A stretch of DNA of 10,488 nucleotides from Fimenecus stercoravium. Lineage in GTDB: Bacteria > Bacillota > Clostridia > Oscillospirales > Acutalibacteraceae. Position numbers and translations under genes: made by a program. The stretch covers positions 1 through 10,488 of the forward strand of contig DVIC01000086.1 in NCBI GenBank assembly GCA_018711545.1, given 5' to 3'. The stretch's first letter is position 1; every line of letters starts with the position of its first letter. Positions 5,474 through 10,488 of the stretch are shown piece by piece. The notes beneath the pieces are model-generated. The model saw only the letters and a list, made by a program, of their open reading frames with translations. It did no database searches and had not been told where the DNA came from.

Positions 5474-7837
5474 TGTATTCTCCTTTCCGGACAGGGGATC
5501 CTGCCCGTTATTATGAACTTGTATTTCATTTTCCACGGTGGGTGGAACTGCGTCGGCTTCGTTCGGTTTGCCTTTTTTGCGGAATTTAAAGAAATTCAAC
5601 CGCAGGGCGTTCGTAACGACGCAGAAGCTCGAAAGGCTCATTGCGGCCGCGCCGAACATGGGGTTGAGCTCCCAGCCCAAAAGCGGGATGAAAGCGCCCG
5701 CGGCAAGCGGGATGCCGAGCGCATTGTAGAAAAACGCCCAAAACAGATTTTCGTGAATATTTCGAAGCGTTGCTCTGCTCAGACGTATGGCGGCAGGTAC
5801 ATCGGAAAGACGGCTTTTCATCAGAACCACATCCGCAGCATCAATGGCAACGTCTGTACCCGCACCGATCGCGATACCGATGTCCGCCCGTGTAAGCGCC
5901 GGCGCGTCGTTGATGCCGTCGCCGACCATGGCGACCTTGCCGTGCGTTTGCATTTCGCGCACGACCGCCTCTTTGCCGTCCGGCAGCACGCCCGCGATGA
6001 CTTCATCTACACCCGCGAGCTTGCCGATGGCATTGGCGGTTTTTTCATTGTCGCCTGTGAGCATGACAACACGAATGCCGAGCTCTTTGAGCTCGCGCAC
6101 AGCAGCCGGGCTGTCCACTTTCAGCACGTCCGCTACGGCGATCACGCCCAAAAGTTTGTCCCCGCGTGCAAAGTATAACGGGGTTTTCCCTGTATCGGCA
6201 AGCGCTTCTGCCTGTTCGGCAAAGTCCTGCGGAACTTCCAGCTTGTCGGAGATGAATTTGCGATTCCCGCCGTAAAGCGGTTCACCGTTTAGCACGGCGG
6301 TAAGTCCGTTACCGGGAAGCGCGTGGAAATCCTGCACCTCGACGGCAGGCAAACGCAGTTCGCTGCCTTTTGCCAAAATCGCTTTCGCTAAGGGGTGTTC
6401 GCTTTTTTGCTCCAGCGCACACGCCAGTGTCAAAAGCGAGGTTTCGTCTGTATCGCCGTAGGGGAGAATGTCCGTCACAGTCGGCTTCCCTTCCGTGATC
6501 GTGCCGGTTTTATCCAGGATCACGGTTTTGACTTTACCCGTTTCCTCCAAGGATACGGCGGTTTTAAAAAGCACGCCCTGCTTTGCGCCAACGCCGTTAC
6601 CAACCATGATGGCGACAGGCGTGGCAAGCCCCAAAGCGCAAGGACAGCTGATAACAAGCACGGAAATCCCGCGTGCCAGCGCGAAACCGACACTTTCACC
6701 CGCGATCATCCACGCGGCAAATGCTATAACGGCGATTGCGATCACAACAGGGACAAACACGCCCGAAACGCGGTCCGCGACCTTAGCGATCGGCGCCTTG
6801 GTCGCCGCCGCATCGCTGACCATTTGGATGATCTGTGAAAGTGTGGTGTCCTCACCGACTTTTGTCGCGCGGCAGCGGATATAACCGGACTGGTTGACCG
6901 TCCCTGCACTTACTGTGTCGCCTTCTGCCTTGTCTACGGGGATGCTCTCGCCTGTAAGAGATGCTTCGTCCACGGCGCTGCTGCCCTCAAGCACCACGCC
7001 GTCTACAGGGATACTTTCCCCGGGGCGCACGGCAAACACATCGCCGGAAACGACCTGTTCCACGGGCACTTCCGTTTCAACGCCGTTTTGCACGACAAAA
7101 GCCGTTTTAGGTGCAAGACGCATCAAACCTTTGAGTGCATCGGTCGTCTTGCCTTTCGAGCGTGCTTCCAGCATTTTCCCGACGGTAATGAGCGCCAGGA
7201 TCATCGCGGCGGATTCAAAATACAGGTCGTGCAGATGATGAAAAGCCGCCGCAGTATTGCCCGTCAGCATGTCGGCGCTCATGGCAAACAGCACATAGGC
7301 GCTGTACCCAAATGAAGCCGTCGCACCGAGCGCCACAAGGGTATCCATGTTCGGTGCGCGGTGCCAAAGCCCCTGAAAGCCGCTGATAAAGAATTTCTGA
7401 TTGATGACCATGACAATAATGGTCAAAAGCATTTGGATAAGACCTATCGCCATGGGATTTTCGGCGAGCACGGCGGGCAGGGGAAAGCCCCACATGACAT
7501 GCCCCATGGAGATATACATCAACACGATCAAAAAGCCAACACTTGCAATCAGCCGACGCTTGAGCTTCGGCGTTTCTTTATCGCGCAGTGCTTCTTCCTG
7601 CGCGGAAAGATTTGTTTTCTGTTCGTTTGTTTTGCTTTCGGCGCGCTTTGCGGCGCCATAGCCCGCCGATTCCACAGCGGCAATGATGCTTTCGGGCGAG
7701 GCGGTGCCCTCCACGCCCATGGAATTGGTCAGCAAGCTGACGCTGCAAGAGGTGACGCCCTCCACTTTGGAGACCGCCTTTTCCACACGTGCACTGCACG
7801 CGGCGCAGCTCATGCCTGTTACGGAATATTGTTCCAT
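5270..7837 (-). CDS. copA: P1B-1 Cu+-exporting ATPase with C-terminal fused CopZ-like domain
   Basis: An 855-residue membrane pump exporting Cu+ (or Ag+). The N-terminal HMA domain (about 1-65) has GMSCAAC at 8-14. A charged linker leads to TM1 near 95. Core motifs are TGES 295-298, CPC 398-400, phosphorylated D442 in DKTGT, H481-P482 and GDGIND 639-644. YN 704-705 with P710 in TM7 and MSLSS 733-737 in TM8 mark the Cu+ subclass. After TM8 a hydrophilic linker (about 750-788) joins a second complete HMA domain (789-855) with GMMCPHC at 797-803. Most bacterial CopA proteins end soon after TM8, and the chaperone is usually a separate gene. AAGGAG at 7843-7848 sits 5 nt before the ATG, and csoR ends 20 nt upstream, so the two form one operon. 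The junction carries its own ribosome-binding site, described separately. Confidence 0.95.
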   Translation of the reverse strand: MEQYSVTGMSCAACSARVEKAVSKVEGVTSCSVSLLTNSMGVEGTASPESIIAAVESAGYGAAKRAESKTNEQKTNLSAQEEALRDKETPKLKRRLIASVGFLIVLMYISMGHVMWGFPLPAVLAENPMAIGLIQMLLTIIVMVINQKFFISGFQGLWHRAPNMDTLVALGATASFGYSAYVLFAMSADMLTGNTAAAFHHLHDLYFESAAMILALITVGKMLEARSKGKTTDALKGLMRLAPKTAFVVQNGVETEVPVEQVVSGDVFAVRPGESIPVDGVVLEGSSAVDEASLTGESIPVDKAEGDTVSAGTVNQSGYIRCRATKVGEDTTLSQIIQMVSDAAATKAPIAKVADRVSGVFVPVVIAIAVIAFAAWMIAGESVGFALARGISVLVISCPCALGLATPVAIMVGNGVGAKQGVLFKTAVSLEETGKVKTVILDKTGTITEGKPTVTDILPYGDTDETSLLTLACALEQKSEHPLAKAILAKGSELRLPAVEVQDFHALPGNGLTAVLNGEPLYGGNRKFISDKLEVPQDFAEQAEALADTGKTPLYFARGDKLLGVIAVADVLKVDSPAAVRELKELGIRVVMLTGDNEKTANAIGKLAGVDEVIAGVLPDGKEAVVREMQTHGKVAMVGDGINDAPALTRADIGIAIGAGTDVAIDAADVVLMKSRLSDVPAAIRLSRATLRNIHENLFWAFFYNALGIPLAAGAFIPLLGWELNPMFGAAAMSLSSFCVVTNALRLNFFKFRKKGKPNEADAVPPTVENEIQVHNNGQDPLSGKENTMEITLKVEGMMCPHCEATVKKALEAVEGVTEARASHTAGTATVKAADNISEDTLAAAIEAQGYKVIR
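5474..5506 (-). promoter_or_regulatory. Internal Shine-Dalgarno and hairpin at the copA/copZ junction
   Basis: In minus-strand mRNA, GGGCAGG pairs with CCUGUCC (one G-U pair) around an AUCC loop (5506-5489). This is followed at once by GGAAAGGAG (5488-5480), a 6-nt spacer (5479-5474) and AUG. This is what an intercistronic region looks like, yet the reading frame runs through it without a stop. The hairpin could set translation of the short form or mark an RNA-processing point. It encodes part of the hydrophilic linker before M789. Confidence 0.6.
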
Positions 7838-7857
7838 AAAAACTCCTTTCAGGGAAG

Positions 7858-8163
7858 CTACTTCATCAGCTTTTGCAATATCGCAAGCAGATCATCGAGC
7901 GTATCTTCCTTGCCGGCGCGCACATCGTCAACCACGCAAGTCCTAATATGGTTGGAAAGCAGTTCCCGGTTGAAGGCGTTGAGCGCCGCGTTCGCAGCGG
8001 CAGCCTGCATCAGAATATCTGTGCAATAGGCGTTGTTTTCCACCATGCCTTTGATACCGCGGATCTGCCCTTCGATGCGATTGAGCCGGTGGATCAAAGC
8101 CTTATACTCTGCCTCGGAACGCTCTTTGGTCTTATGGCAGCAGGCGCACTTTGTCTTTTCCAT
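7858..8163 (-). CDS. csoR: CsoR-family copper-sensing transcriptional repressor
   Basis: A 101-residue all-helical repressor that leaves its operator when it binds Cu+. The family core HRLNRIEGQIRGIKGM (25-40) is intact. The Cu+ ligand triad is C47 (in AYCTDIL), H72 and C76 (in NHIRTC), matching the C-H-C set of characterised CsoR proteins and not the formaldehyde or nickel branches. The N-terminal tail carries extra candidate ligands, C6, C8, C9 and H10. GGAGG at 8171-8175 lies 7 nt before the ATG. It is the first gene of the copper operon, with copA 20 nt downstream, and two matching operator boxes lie just upstream, so it is probably autoregulated. Confidence 0.95.
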   Translation of the reverse strand: MEKTKCACCHKTKERSEAEYKALIHRLNRIEGQIRGIKGMVENNAYCTDILMQAAAANAALNAFNRELLSNHIRTCVVDDVRAGKEDTLDDLLAILQKLMK

Positions 8164-8189
8164 AGGTTCGCCTCCGAACTGTTTTTAAT

Positions 8190-8239
8190 ATACCCTGACG
8201 GGGTATTTTAATTATATACCCCATAAGGGTATATGTCAA
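8190..8239 (-). promoter_or_regulatory. csoR-copA promoter with two CsoR operator boxes
   Basis: On the minus strand the promoter is fully consensus: TTGACA (8239-8234), a 17-bp spacer, TATAAT (8216-8211), with a start expected near 8204. Box two (8214-8234) has 8-nt perfect arms, ATATACCC and GGGTATAT, 5 nt apart; it fills the spacer and touches both promoter elements. Box one (8190-8206) has ATACCC and GGGTAT, also 5 nt apart, and covers the start site. The centres are 26 bp apart. Arms of TACCC/GGGTA type are characteristic of CsoR operators. Confidence 0.9.
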
Positions 8240-8249
8240 CCCGTTTTAT

Positions 8250-8281
8250 AAAAAAATACAGCCCGCACGCGGCAGGCTGTA
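8250..8281 (-). terminator. Rho-independent terminator of the 144-residue protein gene
   Basis: On the minus strand TACAGCC (8281-8275) pairs with GGCTGTA (8263-8257). The stem extends by two G-C pairs past one mismatch and is followed by seven T (8256-8250). It lies 15 nt after the stop codon and just upstream of the csoR promoter, insulating the copper operon. Confidence 0.88.
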
Positions 8282-8296
8282 AAAGAAACTTCGAAA

Positions 8297-8731
8297 TTAC
8301 AAATACTGCCGAATATCCACGGCAAGCTTTTCTTCAGATTGAATGAGACGCTGGGCAATATCTTTGACCTTTGTATCCGCGTCAGCACAGCGGTTCAAGT
8401 GGCGGCTGACCGTTTTCACGCCCATATTGCAGCCGTCCGTGATAAGGTCAGCCACGGTATCGTCCGAACCCTTCACCAAAAGCTCGGCATTTGTTTTCAG
8501 CCATGACATGCCTTTTGCGATCGGGCTGGGGTCTTTCCCGGTCTGCCCGTTGGCGTTAAGCACTGTCCGTACCTCGGCCTGCAGTGCTTGATGCTCCTGC
8601 ATGCCGGTTTCAAGCCTTTGTCTAAAAGCCGGGTTTTTTACATTGTCACAGACCTCATGCAGTGCATCATAGCCCATTTGTGTGCCGGTGTCGCATTCGC
8701 GTAAGAGCCGGATCGTATCTTCTTGCATCAT
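8297..8731 (-). CDS. Uncharacterised small helical protein with two-fold internal repeat
   Basis: A soluble protein of 144 residues with no signal peptide or membrane segment, predicted mostly helical. Its layout recalls the clostridial and ferritin-like DUF2383-type four-helix bundles, but I cannot assign it firmly. TGTQMG (15-20) and DGCNMG (99-104) head two halves. Each continues with a helix ending in a similar acidic stretch (QEHQALQAEV near 45-54, QSEEKLAVDI at 131-140), suggesting an ancient duplication of a helical hairpin. Canonical diiron ExxH pairs are not evident, though E46-H47 is present. Two ATG codons are adjacent (8731 and 8728) and the upstream ribosome-binding site is weak (AAGGGTG or AGG), so the exact start is uncertain. 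It may be read from its own promoter, which I could not find, or through from the sialidase gene 68 nt upstream. No function is proposed. Confidence 0.85.
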   Translation of the reverse strand: MMQEDTIRLLRECDTGTQMGYDALHEVCDNVKNPAFRQRLETGMQEHQALQAEVRTVLNANGQTGKDPSPIAKGMSWLKTNAELLVKGSDDTVADLITDGCNMGVKTVSRHLNRCADADTKVKDIAQRLIQSEEKLAVDIRQYL

Positions 8732-8752
8732 AACCTATCACCCTTGCTTCGT

Positions 8753-8775
8753 TTTTTTACAGTATGCGTAAAAAA
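8753..8775. other. AT-rich hairpin between the sialidase and the helical protein gene
   Basis: TTTTTTAC (8753-8760) and GTAAAAAA (8768-8775) form an 8-bp stem with a 7-nt loop in the 68-nt gap between two same-strand genes. It lacks a GC core, so it would be a weak terminator at best. No clear promoter is seen in the gap. Confidence 0.3.
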
Positions 8776-8799
8776 GCAGGGGATATGCGCAAACAAAAT

Positions 8800-10356
8800 T
8801 TATTGGATCTCTTCTTCACACAATTCCGAAAGTGAAAAAGAAGCAAATACAACGGTGTCCACGCTTTGCGGCGTATTTGCCTGCTCATATAAAAGACCGA
8901 TATTCCCGTCGGGCAATTCGGTCAAACAGGAATAAGCAAAATACGTATCCGCGTTCGTAATCTCTTTTTTGTATGCCCAATTTACATAATAAGACGCATC
9001 GTCATCGTTTTGCTCGAGCAGACCAACGTAGATGTACCCATTCGTTCGGCTGTCACCCGCAGGCGCAGAAAGCAGAACGGCGTCTTTCCCGTCGATTTTC
9101 TGTGAACAGTGGATGACTGAGATCTGGCAGCCCGAGCCGCTCGTCAGCGGAAGCGCTTTCACAAGCTGCGGATTCTGCCATGATCTCCCGCCGTCTGCGC
9201 TGAAAGAGACGGAAACAAAACCGTTCGTTGTGCGTGAATAAGCTTGCAGGCTGCCGTCGGGCAGTTCGATCAGCTGTGTTTCGCTCATGCTGCGGATCTC
9301 GTCTGTCAGTGCAACGAATTCGCCCGCCTGCCAGGTGCTGCCGCTGTCGTCGCTGAAGATGGTCATAAAACGCTGTTCGCCGCTTTCCGGGTCGAGCGTA
9401 TAGGCGCAAAACAGCAGCCGCCCTGCATATGTTCCGTTCTGTATCTGCAAACCGCGTCCGGGGCAAACACCGAAAAAGCCGACGTCGTCCGGCTTGACCT
9501 GCGCGTTCAGATCGATCGGCGCAGACCAAGTCTCGCCGTTGTCATCAGAATACAGCAAATACAGGTACGAGGTAGAAAGCGGTTGAAAAAGCGAATCCCG
9601 GTAGAAGATGTGCATGGGGACTTCCTTACGTGTGTTCACGTTGAAGGGCAGACTGTACCAATATTTCTGTGTCTTTTGCTGTACGGTCAAAGGTACGCCG
9701 TTTTCCGAAAGCTCACCGTTCTCGTTTACGGTGTATGCCGTTTTTGTGCCGTTCGCATCATAGATCGCGCCGTCCGCGCGCAGCGTATAGGAAAAGTCCT
9801 CATCGCCCTGTTTGCGAAGCAGCAGCGCTTGTTCTCCGTCAATTTCCGTATACCCGCTGCCGACCTGCGCGGCAAAAGCGCCGGCACCGTAGGGGAAGGC
9901 GTCCACCAGCATGAAAATACGTCCGGTCTGTGTGTTCTGCAAAAGCGCAGGATCAATGACGGATGCGCTGTTTTGTGTGGTATATGTGCCGTTTTCTTTC
10001 AGAAAATCATCCGTATTTTCAAAATCGTCAAACTGAAAAACCAGCTGCGGTTCGCCCCAGCTTTTCCCACTGTCCGTGCTGGCGCTTACCGCTGTGTCAA
10101 TGTTGTTCGGCGAGTCATGCGTGCCGCCAAAGCGCGCATCGATCGCCGCGAGCACCGTGCCGTCGGTCGTTGTCAGCAGGGCGGGGATCCGATAGTAATT
10201 GCAGCCGATTCCGGATGAAGAGGAAAAAGGCTTAGTGCCGGAAACGGGCGCATTCGGTGCGCTGCCTGTCTTCGGTGTGATGAAAAAACCCAAGACAAGC
10301 ACGAGAACCGCCGCCGCACCAAGACAGGACAGCAGTAATTTAATGACCTTGCGCAT
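8800..10356 (-). CDS. Exo-alpha-sialidase (GH33, NanI-like), membrane-anchored or secreted
   Basis: Predicted neuraminidase (EC 3.2.1.18) removing terminal sialic acids from glycoconjugates outside the cell; 518 residues. R2, K3 and K6 precede a hydrophobic segment (about 7-27), a signal anchor or signal peptide. The six-bladed propeller shows Asp boxes STDSGKSW (93-100), SDDNGETW (270-277), SDDSGSTW (335-342) and SADGGRSW (386-393). Catalytic candidates are R56 in YYRIP, D81 (acid/base), E359 paired with nucleophile Y475, and the remaining arginines R375 and R437. R56-D81 and E359-R375 have the same spacing as in C. perfringens NanI. Residues about 165-262 (YTLRADGAIYDANG onward) resemble the small beta domain inserted in NanI-type enzymes. 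A GTG at 10365 is also in frame, but it overlaps the AGAGGTG ribosome-binding site (10369-10363) of the ATG at 10356, so the ATG is preferred. No LPXTG or dockerin is present. Substrate linkage is unknown. Confidence 0.92.
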   Translation of the reverse strand: MRKVIKLLLSCLGAAAVLVLVLGFFITPKTGSAPNAPVSGTKPFSSSSGIGCNYYRIPALLTTTDGTVLAAIDARFGGTHDSPNNIDTAVSASTDSGKSWGEPQLVFQFDDFENTDDFLKENGTYTTQNSASVIDPALLQNTQTGRIFMLVDAFPYGAGAFAAQVGSGYTEIDGEQALLLRKQGDEDFSYTLRADGAIYDANGTKTAYTVNENGELSENGVPLTVQQKTQKYWYSLPFNVNTRKEVPMHIFYRDSLFQPLSTSYLYLLYSDDNGETWSAPIDLNAQVKPDDVGFFGVCPGRGLQIQNGTYAGRLLFCAYTLDPESGEQRFMTIFSDDSGSTWQAGEFVALTDEIRSMSETQLIELPDGSLQAYSRTTNGFVSVSFSADGGRSWQNPQLVKALPLTSGSGCQISVIHCSQKIDGKDAVLLSAPAGDSRTNGYIYVGLLEQNDDDASYYVNWAYKKEITNADTYFAYSCLTELPDGNIGLLYEQANTPQSVDTVVFASFSLSELCEEEIQ

Positions 10357-10380
10357 AAATGTCACCTCTACACGTTTTCA

Positions 10381-10488
10381 TCAGTTCAAAATATTGTACC
10401 ATAAATATTCCATATAAGCAATTTGCCGAATATGGACATGACCGCAAGACAGCGTTTCGCGCGAACTGTTTGCTTCTACTTCAATCTC
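10381..10488 (-). other. Open frame running off the right edge, possible remnant or end of another gene
   Basis: The minus strand is open from the window edge for 35 codons, to a TGA at 10383-10381. Its end (HVHIRQIAYMEYLWYNIL) faintly resembles the first strands of LytTR DNA-binding domains, where a hydrophobic-x-x-I-x-Y-x-E pattern is common. It overlaps the probable sialidase promoter, and a LytTR domain would be cut short here. It may be a decayed gene end or chance; the true upstream gene is outside the window. Confidence 0.25.
10393..10421 (-). promoter_or_regulatory. Probable promoter of the sialidase gene
   Basis: On the minus strand: TTGCTT (10421-10416), a 17-bp spacer and TACAAT (10398-10393), with TG one base before the -10 box (extended -10). 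The start would be near 10386, giving a leader of about 30 nt. No operator-like inverted repeat was recognised beside it. Confidence 0.7.

Noticed and set aside
5291..6178. A 295-codon open frame on the plus strand inside the copper ATPase gene
   Set aside because: It lies antisense to well-conserved ATPase motifs, has no ribosome-binding site or recognisable domain, and is rich in Arg/His/Ala as expected for the complement of a coding frame.
8763..8789. Repeated TATGCG flanking the AT-rich hairpin region
   Set aside because: A direct repeat of six bases only, with no mobile-element or attachment-site features around it.
9244..10218. A 324-codon open frame on the plus strand across the sialidase
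   Set aside because: It is antisense to a gene with intact Asp boxes and catalytic residues and has no promoter, ribosome-binding site or family resemblance.
10324..10335. Lipobox-like LLSC at sialidase residues 8-11
   Set aside because: The cysteine follows only a very short hydrophobic stretch and is itself followed by a long one, which fits a signal anchor better than a lipoprotein signal.
10363..10365. GTG start for the sialidase three codons upstream
   Set aside because: The GTG is part of the AGAGGTG ribosome-binding site correctly spaced for the ATG at 10356.
1..10488. CRISPR arrays, tRNA/rRNA genes, riboswitches, transposases or phage attachment sites
   Set aside because: Looked for and not seen; no regularly spaced repeats, cloverleaf sequences or recombinase genes are present.

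Overview
The window looks like a chromosomal segment from a Gram-positive, probably clostridial (Bacillota) bacterium. The pointers are strong purine-rich Shine-Dalgarno sites, consensus TTGACA/TATAAT-type promoters, a CsoR-controlled copper ATPase, a SmtB-type regulator and a NanI-like sialidase. A host-associated anaerobe fits the two glycosidases. This placement is an inference from gene content; no marker gene is present.

Layout, left to right. (1) 2-2557 (+): a cytoplasmic GH2 beta-mannosidase closed by a strong intrinsic terminator. (2) 2615-5106 (+): a zinc/cadmium-type efflux operon with its own promoter and ATATGA/TCATAT operators. It encodes an ArsR/SmtB sensor, a free 72-residue metal-binding (HMA) protein and a P1B-2 ATPase with no metal-binding domain of its own. 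(3) 5107-5269: a convergent intergenic region with one or two hairpins, one of them a bidirectional terminator. (4) 8239 down to 5270 (-): a copper operon, csoR-copA, from a perfect consensus promoter carrying two CsoR boxes. The CopA ORF is fused in frame to a C-terminal CopZ-like domain, and a strong ribosome-binding site sits at the junction. (5) 8731-8297 (-): a small helical protein of unknown function, with an internal two-fold repeat and its own terminator. (6) 10356-8800 (-): a membrane-anchored or secreted GH33 sialidase with a recognisable promoter. (7) A short open frame of uncertain meaning runs off the right edge.

The core is two convergent metal-export operons of opposite logic. 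In the Zn/Cd operon the HMA domain normally fused to the ATPase N-terminus is a separate protein. In the Cu operon the chaperone normally encoded separately is fused to the ATPase C-terminus. In both promoters one operator copy lies in the spacer or -10 region and a second lies around the likely transcription start. The flanking beta-mannosidase and sialidase act on bonds found in animal N-glycans, though nothing in the sequence links them by regulation.

The families are all known; no wholly new system was identified. The most interesting signal is the copA/copZ junction at 5471-5506. It could let one ORF make both a CopA with a tethered chaperone domain and a free CopZ.
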